This document shows positions 50,538 through 63,417 of a stretch of DNA of 64,000 nucleotides, one piece after another (position 1 is the stretch's first letter; every line of letters begins with the position of its first letter). The DNA is from Osmia lignaria lignaria (taxonomy: Eukaryota; Arthropoda; Insecta; Hymenoptera; Megachilidae), in contig NC_135032.1 in NCBI RefSeq assembly GCF_051020975.1, forward strand, positions 5,828,001 through 5,892,000. The letters run 5' to 3'. The position numbers were made by a program, and so were the translations under genes. The notes beneath the pieces are model-generated. The model did not search any database. It saw only the letters and a program-made list of their open reading frames with translations, and was not told the origin of the DNA.

Positions 50538-51825
50538 TTGCAGATTCAGCTCAAAGGAACGGGCCTGACGGACATATTTCGAGATATTTATTCTTCTTGT
50601 TGTTCTTCTTCTGCACAGCTAAGCTGGAAGTGGCATTTGCAGCTCGCAATAGTGCAGAGTAATCTCAAAGAAAGGGGCCACGGTGTTTCTGTATCTCTAT
50701 TATGTTGGTGCGGCTTCGGAACTTTTAAATATCTTGATATATCTCGAGAACTACGCATCTGATCAAAAAATACCATAGAACATAAAAAGTAGGAAACATA
50801 ATTCTCTACAAAAAAGGTCTCTTAACATTTTGCCATAGCTCGCTTCGTTTCCGAGATATTTGCAGATTTATCTCAAGGGAAGGGGCCTGACGGACATATT
50901 TCGAGATATTTCTTCTTCTTGTTGATCTTCTTCTGCACAGCTAAGCTGGAAGTGGCATTTACAGCTCGCAATAGTGCAGAGTTATCTCAAAGAAAGGGGC
51001 CACGGTGTTTCTGTATCTCTATTATGTTGGTGCGGCTTCGGAACTTTTAAATATCTCGATATATCTCGAAAACTACGCTTCTGATCAAAAAATATCATAG
51101 AACATAAATTGTAGGAAACATAATGGTCTACAAAAAAGGTCTCTTAACATTTTGCCATAGCTCGCTTCGTTTCCGAGATATTTGCAGATATATCTCAAGG
51201 GAAGGGGCCTGACGGACATATTTCGAGATACTTCTTCTTCTTGTTGTTCTTCTTCTGCACAGCTAAACTGGAAGTGGCATTTCCAGCTCGCAATAGTGCA
51301 GAGTTATCTCAAAGAGAGGAGCCACGGTGTTTCTGTATCTCTATTATGTTGGTGCGGCTTCGGAACTTTTAAATATCTTGATATATCTCGAAAACTACGC
51401 ATCTGCTCAAAAAATATCATAGAAGATTAAAAGTAGGAAACTTAATTCTCTACAAAAAAGGTCTCTTAACATTTTGCCATAGCTCGCTTCGTTTCCGAGG
51501 TATTTGCAGATTTATCTCAAGGGATGGGGCCTGACGGACATATTTCGAGATATTTCTTCTTCTTGTTGTTCTTCTTCTGCACAGCTAAGCTGGAAGTGGC
51601 GTTTGCGGCTCGCACTAGTGCAGAGTTATCTCAAAGAAAGGGGCCACGGTGTTTCTGTATCTCTATTATGTTGGTGCGGCTTCGGAACTTTTAAATATCT
51701 TGATATATCTCGAGAACTACGCATCTGATCAAAAAATATCGTAGAACATAAAAAGTAGGAAACTTAATTCTCTACAAAAAAGGTCTCTTAACATTTTGCC
51801 ATAGCTCGCTTCGTTTCCGAAATAT
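50538..51825 (+). repeat. Four-monomer block, copy 2
   Basis: Same order and marks as 44420-45707, including the TGA-bearing monomer (50860) and the divergent one (51182). Differences seen are AAACATAATTC for AAACTTAATTC near 50797, CATAATGGTC for CATAATGCTC near 51124, and GGCGTTTGCGG for GGCATTTGCGG in 51504. The similarity extends upstream into the tails with CATACAAC and GCCATACC. Confidence 0.92.
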
Positions 51826-52147
51826 TTGCAGATTTATCTCAAGGGAAGGGGCCTGACGGACATATTTCGAGATATTTCTTCTTCTTGTTGTTCTTCTTCT
51901 GCACAGCTAAGCTGGAAGTGGCATTTGCGGCTCGCACTAGTGCAGAGTTACCTCAAAGAAAGGGGCCACGGTGTTTCTGTATCTCTATTATGTTGGTGCG
52001 GCTTCGGAACTTTTAAATATCTTGATATATCTCGAGAACTACGCATCTGATCAAAAAATAGCATAGAACATAAAAAGTAGGAAACTTAATTCTCTACAAA
52101 AAAGGTCTCTTAACATTTTGCCATAGCTCGCTTCGTTTCCGAGATAT
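51826..52147 (+). repeat. Hybrid monomer combining the copies at 45708 and 46030
   Basis: It is entered through CCGAAATATTTGC (rare A at 51821), as the monomer at 45708 is (A at 45703). It also has that copy's A-type front. Its body has GAGTTACCTC (rare C at 51951), as in 46030 (C at 46155), and TTCTGTATCTC rather than the S variant of 45708. The switch falls between about 51848 and 51951. Relative to the first block, one monomer has been deleted. Confidence 0.85.
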
Positions 52148-55100
52148 TTGCAGATTTATCTCAAGGGAAGGGGCCTGACGGACATATTTCCAGATATTTC
52201 TTCTTCTTGTTGTTCTTCTTCTGCACAGCTAAGCTGGAAGTGGCATTTGCGGCTCGCACTAGTGCAGAGTAATCTCAAAGAAAGGGGCCACGGTGTTTCT
52301 GTATCTCTATTATGTTGGTGCGGCTTCGGAACTTTTAAATATCTTGATATATCTCGAGAACTACGCATCTGATCAAAAAATATCATAGAACATAAATTGT
52401 AGGAAACATAATTCTCTACAAAAAACGTCTCTTAACATTTTGCCATAGCTCGCTTCGTTTCCGAGATATTTGCAGATTCAGCTCAAAGGAACGGGCCTGA
52501 CGGACATATTTCGAGATATTTCTTCTTCTTGTTGTTCTTCTTCTGCACAGCTAAGCTGGAAGTGGCATTTGCAGCTCGCAATAGTGCAGAGTAGTCTCAA
52601 AGAAAGGGGCCACGGTGTTTCTGTATCTCTATTATGTTGGTGCGGCTTCGAAACTTTTAAATATCTTGATATATCTCGAGAACTACGCATCTGATCAAAA
52701 AATATCATAGAACATAAAAAGTAGGAAACTTAATTCTCTACAAAAAAGGTCTCTTAACATTTTGCCATAGCTCGCTTCGTTTCCGAGATATTTGCAGATT
52801 TATCTCAAGGGAAGGGGCCTGACGGACATATTTCGAGATATTTCTTCTTCTTGTTGTTCTTCTTCTGCACAGCTAAGCTGCAAGTGGCATTTGCGGCTCG
52901 CACTAGTGCAGAGTTATCGCGAAGAAAGGGGCCACGGTGTTTCTGTATCTCTATTATGTTGGTGCGGCTTCGGAACTTTTAAATATCTTGATATATCTCG
53001 AGAACTACGCATCTGATCAAAAAATATCATAGAACATAGAAAGTAGGAAACTTAATTCTCTACAAAAAAGGTCTCTTAACATTTTGCCATAGCTCGCTTC
53101 GTTTCCGAGATATTTGCAGATTTATCTCAAGGGAAGGGGCCTGACGGACATATTTCGAGATATTTCTTCTTCTTGTTGTTCTTCCTCTGCACAGCTAAGC
53201 TGGAAGTGGCATTTGCAGCTCGCAATAGTGCAGAGTAATCTCAAAGAAAGGGGCCACGGTGTTTCTGTATCTCTATTATGTTGGTGCGGCTTCGGAACTT
53301 TTAAATATCTTGATATATCTCGAGAACTACGCATCTGATCAAAAAATATCATAGGCCATAAAAAGTAGGAAACTTAATTCTCTACAAAAAAGGTCTCTTA
53401 ACATTTTGCCATAGCTCGCTTCGTTTCCGAGATATTTGCAGATTTATCTCAAGGGAAGGGGCCTGACGGACATATTTCGAGATATTTCTTCTTCTTGTTG
53501 TTCTTCTTCTGCACAGCTAAGCTGGAAGTGGCATTTGCGGCTCGCACTAGTGCAGAGTTATCTCGAAGAAAGGGGCCACGGTGTTTCTGTATCTCTATTA
53601 TGTTGGTGCGGCTTCGGAACTTTTAAATATCTTGATATATCTCGAGAACTACGCATCTGATAAAAAAATATCATAGAACATAAAAAGTAGGAAACTTAAT
53701 TCTCTACAAAAAAGGTCTCTTAACATTTTGCCATAGCTCGCTTCGTTTCCGAGATATTTGCAGATTTATCTCAAGGGAAGGGGCCTGACGGACATATTTC
53801 CAGATATTTCTTCTTCTTGTTGTTCTTCTTCTGCACAGCTAAGCTGGAAGTGGCATTTGCGGCTCGCACTAGTGCAGAGTTATCTCAAAGAAAGGGGCCA
53901 CGGTGTTTCTGTATCTCTATTATGTTGGTGCGGCTTCGGAACTTTTAAATATCTTGATATATCTCGAGAACTACGCATCTGATCAAAAAATATCATAGAA
54001 CATAAATTGTAGGAAACATAATTCTCTACAAAAAACGTCTCTTAACATTTTGCCATAGCTCGCTTCGTTTCCGAGATATTTGCAGATTCAGCTCAAAGGA
54101 ACGGGCCTGACGGACATATTTCGAGATATTTCTTCTTCTTGTTGTTCTTCTTCTGCACAGCTAAGCTGGAAGTGGCATTTGCAGCTCGCAATAGTGCAGA
54201 GTAGTCTCAAAGAAAGGGGCCACGGTGTTTCTGTATCTCTATTATGTTGGTGCGGCTTCGAAACTTTTAAATATCTTGATATATCTCGAGAACTACGCAT
54301 CTGATCAAAAAATATCATAGAACATAAAAAGTAGGAAACTTAATTCTCTACAAAAAAGGTCTCTTAACATTTTGCCATAGCTCGCTTCGTTTCCGAGATA
54401 TTTGCAGATTTATCTCAAGGGAAGGGGCCTGACGGACATATTTCGAGATATTTCTTCTTCTTGTTGTTCTTCTTCTGCACAGCTAAGCTGCAAGTGGCAT
54501 TTGCGGCTCGCACTAGTGCAGAGTTATCGCGAAGAAAGGGGCCACGGTGTTTCTGTATCTCTATTATGTTGGTGCGGCTTCGGAACTTTTAAATATCTTG
54601 ATATATCTCGAGAACTACGCATCTGATCAAAAAATATCATAGAACATAGAAAGTAGGAAACTTAATTCTCTACAAAAAAGGTCTCTTAACATTTTGCCAT
54701 AGCTCGCTTCGTTTCCGAGATATTTGCAGATTTATCTCAAGGGAAGGGGCCTGACGGACATATTTCGAGATATTTCTTCTTCTTGTTGTTCTTCCTCTGC
54801 ACAGCTAAGCTGGAAGTGGCATTTGCAGCTCGCAATAGTGCAGAGTAATCTCAAAGAAAGGGGCCACGGTGTTTCTGTATCTCTATTATGTTGGTGCGGC
54901 TTCGGAACTTTTAAATATCTTGATATATCTCGAGAACTACGCATCTGATCAAAAAATATCATAGGCCATAAAAAGTAGGAAACTTAATTCTCTACAAAAA
55001 AGGTCTCTTAACATTTTGCCATAGCTCGCTTCGTTTCCGAGATATTTGCAGATTTATCTCAAGGGAAGGGGCCTGACGGACATATTTCGAGATATTTCTT

Positions 55101-55367
55101 CTTCTTGTTGTTCTTCTTCTGCACAGCTAAGCTGGAAGTGGCATTTGCGGCTCGCACTAGTGCAGAGTTATCTCGAAGAAAGGGGCCACGGTGTTTCTGT
55201 ATCTCTATTATGTTGGTGCGGCTTCGGAACTTTTAAATATCTTGATATATCTCGAGAACTACGCATCTGATAAAAAAATATCATAGAACATAAAAAGTAG
55301 GAAACTTAATTCTCTACAAAAAAGGTCTCTTAACATTTTGCCATAGCTCGCTTCGTTTCCGAGATAT
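52148..55367 (+). repeat. Tandem five-monomer duplication (1610 bp x 2)
   Basis: Copies 52148-53757 and 53758-55367. Order: R with TTTCCAGATATTT, T with CTTCGAAACTTTT, D-like with CTGCAAGTGG and TATCGCGAAG, K with ATAGGCCATAAAAAG, D with CTGATAAAAAAAT. The one difference I see is GAGTAATCTC (52148 copy) against GAGTTATCTC (53758 copy). Confidence 0.93.
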
Positions 55368-56333
55368 TTGCAGATTTATCTCAAGGGAAGGGGCCTGACG
55401 GACATATTTCGAGATATTTCTTCTTCTTGTTGTTCTTCTTGTGCACAGCTAAGCTGGAAGTGGCATTTGCGGCTCGCACTAGTGCAGAGTTATCTCAAAG
55501 AAAGGGGCCACGGTGTTTCTGTATCTCTATTATGTTGGTGCGGCTTCGGAACTTTTAAATATCTCGATATATCTCGAAAACTACGCTTCTGATCAAAAAA
55601 TATCATAGAACATAAAAAGTAGGAAACTTAATTCTCTACAAAAAAGGTCTCTCAACATTTTGCCATAGCTCGCTTCGTTTCCGAGATATTTGCAGATTTA
55701 TCTCAAGGGAAGGGGCCTGACGGACATATTTCGAGATATTTCTTCTTCTTGTTGTTCTTCTTCTGCACAGCTAAGCTGGAAGTGGCATTTGCGGCTCGCA
55801 CTAGTGCAGAGTTATCTCAAAGAAAGGGGCCACGGTGTTTCTGTATCTCTATTATGTTGGTGCGGCTTCGGAACTTTTAAATATCTTGATATATCTCGAG
55901 AACTACGCATCTGATCAAAAAATATCATAGAACAAAGATTGTAGGAAACATAGTTCTCTACAAAAAACGTCTCTTAACATTTTGCCATAGCTCGCTTCGT
56001 TTCCGAGATATTTGCAGATTCAGCTCAAAGGAACGGGCCTGACGGACATATTTCGAGATATTTCTTCTTCTTGTTGTTCTTCTTCTGCACAGCTAAGCTG
56101 GAAGTGGCATTTGCAGCTCGCAATAGTGCAGAGTAGTCTCAAAGAAAGGGGCCACGGTGTTTCTGTATCTCTATTATGTTGGTGCGGCTTCGGAACTTTT
56201 AAATATCTTGATATATCTCGAGAACTACGCATCTGATCAAAAAATATCACAGAACATAAAAAGTAGGAAACTTAATTCTCTACAAAAAAGGTCTCTTAAC
56301 ATTTTGCCATAGCTCGCTTCGTTTCCGAGATAT
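55368..56333 (+). repeat. B-like, R and T monomers between tandem units
   Basis: B-like with TTCTTGTGCACAGC (55368, tail CTCTCAAC), R 55690 with a private tail (GAACAAAGATTG, CATAGTTCTC) and T 56012 (tail ATCACAGAAC). With the D and K that follow they form a five-monomer series that recurs at 56978-58587. Confidence 0.82.
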
Positions 56334-59300
56334 TTGCAGATTTATCTCAAGGGAAGGGGCCTGACGGACATATTTCGAGATATTTCTTCTTCTTGTTGTT
56401 CTTCTTCTGCACAGCTAAGCTGGAAGTGGCATTTGCGGCTCGCACTAGTGCAGAGTTATCTCGAAGAAAGGGGCCACGGTGTTTCTGTATCTCTATTATG
56501 TTGGTGCGGCTTCGGAACTTTTAAATATCTTGATATATCTCGAGAACTACGCATCTGATCAAAAAATATCATAGAACATAGAAAGTAGGAAACTTAATTC
56601 TCTACAAAAAAGGTCTCTTAACATTTTGCCATAGCTCGCTTCGTTTCCGAGATATTTGCAGATTTATCTCAAGGGAAGGGGCCTGACGGACATATTTCGA
56701 GATATTTCTTCTTCTTGTTGTTCTTCCTCTGCACAGCTGAGCTGGAAGTGGCATTTGCAGCTCGCAATAGTGCAGAGTAATCTCAAAGAAAGGGGCCACG
56801 GTGTTTCTGTATCTCTATTATGTTGGTGCGGCTTCGGGACTTTTAAATATCTTGATATATCTCGAGAACTACGCATCTGATCAAAAAATATCATAGAACA
56901 TAAAAAGTAGCAAACTTAATTCTCTACAAAAAAGGTCTCTTAACATTTCGCCATAGCTCGCTTCGTTTCCGAGATATTTGCAGATTTATCTCAAGGGAAG
57001 GGGCCTGACGGACATATTTCGAGATATTTCTTCTTCTTGTTGTTCTTCTTGTGCACAGCTAAGCTGGAAGTGGCATTTGCGGCTCGCACTAGTGCAGAGT
57101 TATCTCAAAGAAAGGGGCCACGGTGTTTCTGTATCTCTATTATGTTGGTGCGGCTTCGGAACTTTTAAATATCTCGATATATCTCGAAAACTACGCTTCT
57201 GATCAAAAAATATCATAGAACATAAAAAGTAGGAAACTTAATTCTCTACAAAAAAGGTCTCTCAACATTTTGCCATAGCTCGCTTCGTTTCCGAGATATT
57301 TGCAGATTTATCTCAAGGGAAGGGGCCTGACGGACATATTTCGAGATATTTCTTCTTCTTGTTGTTCTTCTTCTGCACATCTAAGCTGGAAGTGGCATTT
57401 GCGGCTCGCACTAGTGCAGAGTTATCTCAAAGAAAGGGGCCACGGTGTTTCTGTATCTCTATTATGTTGGTGCGGCTTCGGAACTTTTAAATATCTTGAT
57501 ATATCTCGAGAACTACGCATCTGATCAAAAAATATCATAGAACATAAATTGTAGGAAACATAATTCTCTACAAAAAACGTCTCTTAACATTTTGCCATAG
57601 CTCGCTTCGTTTCCGAGATATTTGCAGATTCAGCTCAAAGGAACGGGCCTGACGGACATATTTCGAGATATTTCTTCTTCTTGTTGTTCTTCTTCTGCAC
57701 AGCTAAGCTGGAAGTGGCATTTGCAGCTCGCAATAGTGCAGAGTAGTCTCAAAGAAAGGGGCCACGGTGTTTCTGTATCTCTATTATGTTGGTGCGGCTT
57801 CGGAACTTTTAAATATCTTGATATATCTCGAGAACTACGCATCTGATCAAAAAATATCATAGAACATAAAAAGTAGGAAACTTAATTCTCTACAAAAAAG
57901 GTCTCTTAACATTTTGCCATAGCTCGCTTCGTTTCCGAGATATTTGCAGAGTTATCTCAAGGGAAGGGGCCTGACGTACATATTTCGAGATATTTCTTCT
58001 TCTTGTTGTTCTTCTTCTGCACAGCTAAGCTGGAAGTGGCATTTGCGGCTCGCACTAGTGCAGAGTTATCTCGAAGAAAGGGGCCACGGTGTTTCTGTAT
58101 CTCTATTATGTTGGTGCGGCTTCGGAACTTTTAAATATCTTGATATATCTCGAGAACTACGCATCTGATCAAAAAATATCATAGAACATAGAAAGTAGGA
58201 AACGTAATGCTCTACAAAAAAGGTCTCTTAACATTTTGCCATAGCTCGCTTCGTTTCCGAGATATTTGCAGATTTATCTCAAGGGAAGGGGCCTGACGGA
58301 CATATTTCGAGATATTTCTTCTTCTTGTTGTTCTTCCTCTGCACAGCTAAGCTGGAAGTGGCATTTGCAGCTCGCAATAGTGCAGAGTAATCTCAAAGAA
58401 AGGGGCCACGGTGTTTCTGTATCTCTATTATGTTGGTGCGGCTTCGGAACTTTTAAATATCTTGATATATCTCGAGAACTACGCATCTGATCAAAAAATA
58501 TCATAGAACATAAAAAGTAGGAAACTTAATTCTCTACAAAAAAGGTCTCTTAACATTTCGCCATAGCTCGCTTCGTTTCCGAGATATTTGCAGATTTATC
58601 TCAAGGGAAGGGGCCTGACGGACATATTTCGAGATATTTCTTCTTCTTGTTGTTCTTCTTCTGCACAGCTAAGCTGGAAGTGGCATTTGCGGCTCGCACT
58701 AGTGCAGAGTTATCTCGAAGAAAGGGGCCACGGTGTTTCTGTATCTCTATTATGTTGGTGCGGCTTCGGAACTTTTAAATATCTTGATATATCTCGAGAA
58801 CTACGCATCTGATCAAAAAATATCATAGAACATAGAAAGTAGGAAACTTAATTCTCTACAAAAAAGGTCTCTTAACATTTTGCCATAGCTCGCTTCGTTT
58901 CCGAGATATTTGCAGATTTATCTCAAGGGAAGGGGCCTGACGGACATATTTCGAGATATTTCTTCTTCTTGTTGTTCTTCCTCTGCACAGCTAAGCTGGA
59001 AGTGGCATTTGCAGCTCGCAATAGTGCAGAGTAATCTCAAAGAAAGGGGCCACGGTGTTTCTGTATCTCTATTATGTTGGTGCGGCTTCGGGACTTTTAA
59101 ATATCTTGATATATCTCGAGAACTACGCATCTGATCAAAAAATATCATAGAACATAAAAAGTAGCAAACTTAATTCTCTACAAAAAAGGTCTCTTAACAT
59201 TTCGCCATAGCTCGCTTCGTTTCCGAGATATTTGCAGATTTATCTCAAGGGAAGGGGCCTGACGGACATATTTCGAGATATTTCTTCTTCTTGTTGTTCT

Positions 59301-60841
59301 TCTTGTGCACAGCTAAGCTGGAAGTGGCATTTGCGGCTCGCACTAGTGCAGAGTTATCTCAAAGAAAGGGGCCACGGTGTTTCTGTATCTCTATTATGTT
59401 GGTGCGGCTTCGGAACTTTTAAATATCTCGATATATCTCGAAAACTACGCTTCTGATCAAAAAATATCATAGAACATAAAAAGTAGGAAACTTAATTCTC
59501 TACAAAAAAGGTCTCTCAACATTTTGCCATAGCTCGCTTCGTTTCCGAGATATTTGCAGATTTATCTCAAGGGAAGGGGCCTGACGGACATATTTCGAGA
59601 TATTTCTTCTTCTTGTTGTTCTTCTTCTGCACATCTAAGCTGGAAGTGGCATTTGCGGCTCGCACTAGTGCAGAGTTATCTCAAAGAAAGGGGCCACGGT
59701 GTTTCTGTATCTCTATTATGTTGGTGCGGCTTCGGAACTTTTAAATATCTTGATATATCTCGAGAACTACGCATCTGATCAAAAAATATCATAGAACATA
59801 AATTGTAGGAAACATAATTCTCTACAAAAAACGTCTCTTAACATTTTGCCATAGCTCGCTTCGTTTCCGAGATATTTGCAGATTCAGCTCAAAGGAACGG
59901 GCCTGACGGACATATTTCGAGATATTTCTTCTTCTTGTTGTTCTTCTTCTGCACAGCTAAGCTGGAAGTGGCATTTGCAGCTCGCAATAGTGCAGAGTAG
60001 TCTCAAAGAAAGGGGCCACGGTGTTTCTGTATCTCTATTATGTTGGTGCGGCTTCGGAACTTTTAAATATCTTGATATATCTCGAGAACTACGCATCTGA
60101 TCAAAAAATATCATAGAACATAAAAAGTAGGAAACTTAATTCTCTACAAAAAAGGTCTCTTAACATTTTGCCATAGCTCGCTTCGTTTCCGAGATATTTG
60201 CAGAGTTATCTCAAGGGAAGGGGCCTGACGGACATATTTCGAGATATTTCTTCTTCTTGTTGTTCTTCTTCTGCACAGCTAAGCTGGAAGTGGCATTTGC
60301 GGCTCGCACTAGTGCAGAGTTATCTCGAAGAAAGGGGCCACGGTGTTTCTGTATCTCTATTATGTTGGTGCGGCTTCGGAACTTTTAAATATCTTGATAT
60401 ATCTCGAGAACTACGCATCTGATCAAAAAATATCATAGAACATAGAAAGTAGGAAACGTAATGCTCTACAAAAAAGGTCTCTTAACATTTTGCCATAGCT
60501 CGCTTCGTTTCCGAGATATTTGCAGATTTATCTCAAGGGAAGGGGCCTGACGGACATATTTCGAGATATTTCTTCTTCTTCTTGTTCTTCCTCTGCACAG
60601 CTAAGCTGGAAGTGGCATTTGCAGCTCGCAATAGTGCAGAGTAATCTCAAAGAAAGGGGCCACGGTGTTTCTGTATCTCTATTATGTTGGTGCGGCTTCG
60701 GAACTTTTAAATATCTTGATATATCTCGAGAACTACGCATCTGATCAAAAAATATCATAGAACATAAAAAGTAGGAAACTTAATTCTCTACAAAAAAGGT
60801 CTCTTAACATTTCGCCATAGCTCGCTTCGTTTCCGAGATAT
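56334..60841 (+). repeat. Tandem seven-monomer duplication (2254 bp x 2)
   Basis: Copies 56334-58587 and 58588-60841. Order: D, K (CTTCGGGACTTTT, GTAGCAAAC, then CATTTCGCC), B-like (TTCTTGTGCACAGC), R (GCACATCTAAGC), T, D (GCAGAGTTATCTC front, tail AAACGTAATGCTC), K. Private changes are CAGCTGAGCTGG in 56656, GACGTACAT in 57944 and TTCTTCTTCTTGTTC in 60520. The HOR length equals that of zone II, but the monomer series is different, so the coincidence need not mean descent. Confidence 0.92.
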
Positions 60842-62773
60842 TTGCAGATTTATCTCAAGGGAAGGGGCCTGACGGACATATTTCGAGATATTTCTTCTTC
60901 TTGTTGTTCTTCTTCTGCACAGCTAAGCTGGAAGTGGCATTTGCGGCTCGCACTAGTGCAGAGTTATCTCGAAGAAAGGGGCCACGGTGTTTCTGTATCT
61001 CTATTATGTTGGTGCGGCTTCGGAACTTTTAAATATCTTGATATATCTCGAGAACTACGCATCTGATCAAAAAATATCATAGAACATAAAAAGTAGGAAA
61101 CGTAATTCTCTACAAAAAAGTTCTCTCAACATTTTGCCATAGCTCGCTTCGTTTCCGAGATATTTGCAGATTTATCTCAAGGGAAGGGGCCTGACGGACA
61201 TATTTCGAGATATTTCTTCTTCTTGTTGTTCTTCCTCTGCACAGCTAAGCTGGAAGTGGCATTTGCAGCTCGCAATAGTGCAGAGTAATCTCAAAGAAAG
61301 GGGCCACGGTGTTTCTGTATCTCTATTATGTTGGTGCGGCTTCGGAACTTTTAAATATCTTGATATATCTCGAGAACTACGCATCTGATCAAAAAATATC
61401 ATAGAACATAAAAAGTAGGAAACTTAATTCTCTACAAAAAAGGTCTCTTAACATTTTGCCATAGCTCGCTTCGTTTCCGAGATATTTGCAGATTTATCTC
61501 AAGTGAAGGGGCCTGACGGACATATTTCGAGATATTTCTTCTTCTTGTTGTTCTTCTTCTGCACAGCTAAGCTGGAAGTGGCATTTGCGGCTCGCACCAG
61601 TGCAGAGTTATCTCGAAGAAAGGGGCCACGGTGTTTCTGTATCTCTATTATGTTGGTGCGGCTTCGGAACTTTTAAATATCTTGATATATCTCGAGAACT
61701 ACGCATCTGATCAAAAAATATCATAGAACATAAAAAGTAGGAAACTTAATTCTCTACAAAAAAGGTCTCTTAACATTTCGCCATAGCTCGCTTCGTTTCC
61801 GAGATATTTGCAGATTTATCTCAAGGGAAGGGGCCTGACGGACATATTTCGAGATATTTCTTCTTCTTGTTGTTCTTCTTCTGCACAGCTAAGCTGGAAG
61901 TGGCATTTGCGGCTCGCACTAGTGCAGAGTTATCTCGAAGAAAGGGGCCACGGTGTTTCTGTATCTCTATTATGTTGGTGCGGCTTCGGAACTTTTAAAT
62001 ATCTTGATATATCTCGAGAACTACGCATCTGATCAAAAAATATCATAGAACATAAAAAGTAGGAAACGTAATTCTCTACAAAAAAGTTCTCTCAACATTT
62101 TGCCATAGCTCGCTTCGTTTCCGAGATATTTGCAGATTTATCTCAAGGGAAGGGGCCTGACGGACATATTTCGAGATATTTCTTCTTCTTGTTGTTCTTC
62201 CTCTGCACAGCTAAGCTGGAAGTGGCATTTGCAGCTCGCAATAGTGCAGAGTAATCTCAAAGAAAGGGGCCACGGTGTTTCTGTATCTCTATTATGTTGG
62301 TGCGGCTTCGGAACTTTTAAATATCTTGATATATCTCGAGAACTACGCATCTGATCAAAAAATATCATAGAACATAAAAAGTAGGAAACTTAATTCTCTA
62401 CAAAAAAGGTCTCTTAACATTTTGCCATAGCTCGCTTCGTTTCCGAGATATTTGCAGATTTATCTCAAGTGAAGGGGCCTGACGGACATATTTCGAGATA
62501 TTTCTTCTTCTTGTTGTTCTTCTTCTGCACAGCTAAGCTGGAAGTGGCATTTGCGGCTCGCACCAGTGCAGAGTTATCTCGAAGAAAGGGGCCACGGTGT
62601 TTCTGTATCTCTATTATGTTGGTGCGGCTTCGGAACTTTTAAATATCTTGATATATCTCGAGAACTACGCATCTGATCAAAAAATATCATAGAACATAAA
62701 AAGTAGGAAACTTAATTCTCTACAAAAAAGGTCTCTTAACATTTTGCCATAGCTCGCTTCGTTTCCGAGATAT
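60842..62773 (+). repeat. Tandem three-monomer duplication (966 bp x 2)
   Basis: Copies 60842-61807 and 61808-62773. Order: D with tail AAACGTAATTC and AAAAGTTCTCTCAAC, K, then a D variant with CTCAAGTGAAGG and GCACCAGTGC. The D variant (61486, 62452) has an in-frame TGA. One difference between the copies is CATTTCGCC after 61486 versus CATTTTGCC after 62452. Confidence 0.92.
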
Positions 62774-63417
62774 TTGCAGATTTATCTCAAGGGAAGGGGC
62801 CTGACGGACATATTTCGAGATATTTCTTCTTCTTGTTGTTCTTCTTCTGCACAGCTAAGCTGGAAGTGGCATTTGCGGCTCGCACTAGTGCAGAGTTATC
62901 TCGAAGAAAGGGGCCACGGTGTTTCTGTATCTCTATTATGTTGGTGCGGCTTCGGAACTTTTAAATATCTTGATATATCTCGAGAACTACGCATCTGATC
63001 AAAAAATATCATAGAACATAAAAAGTAGGAAACTGAATTCTCTACAAAAAAGGTCTCTTAACATTTTGCCATAGCTCGCTTCGTTTCCGAGATATTTGCA
63101 GATTTATCTCAAGGGAAGGGGCCTGACGGACATATTTCGAGATATTTCTTCTTCTTGTTGTTCTTCTTCTGCACAGCTAAGCTGGAAGTGGCATTTGCGG
63201 CTCGCACTAGTGCAGAGTTATCTCGAAGAAAGGGGCCACGGTGTTTCTGTATCTCTATTATGTTGGTGCGGCTTCGGAACTTTTAAATATCTTGATATAT
63301 CTCGAGAACTACGCATCTGATCAAAAAATATCATAGAACATAAAAAGTAGGAAACTGAATTCTCTACAAAAAAGGTCTCTTAACATTTTGCCATAGCTCG
63401 CTTCGTTTCCGAGATAT
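62774..63417 (+). repeat. Tandem single-monomer duplication of D
   Basis: The D monomers at 62774 and 63096 appear identical. Both end in the rare tail AAACTGAATTCTC, which creates an EcoRI recognition site found nowhere else in the window. This is the shortest recent tandem copy in the window. Confidence 0.9.

Larger units (their letters stand above)
27354..52147 (+). repeat. Zone IV: variable-length S-C cassettes with Q runs
   Basis: There are seventy-seven monomers, mostly Q, S, C, F and R. A recurring motif is S followed by C, then usually F, then a run of Q or R. C monomers stand at 27676, 28964, 30896, 33472, 35082, 37980, 40878, 42166, 44420 and 50538. The gaps between them are 4, 6, 8, 5, 9, 9, 4, 7 and 19 monomers. 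Block copies at many distances are nested inside; the clearest are listed separately. Unlike zone II there is no single fixed HOR length. Confidence 0.85.

Noticed and set aside
56602..56799. 65-codon reverse-strand open frame
   Set aside because: It is opened by a single private change (CAGCTGAGCTGG) in one monomer and has no counterpart elsewhere.
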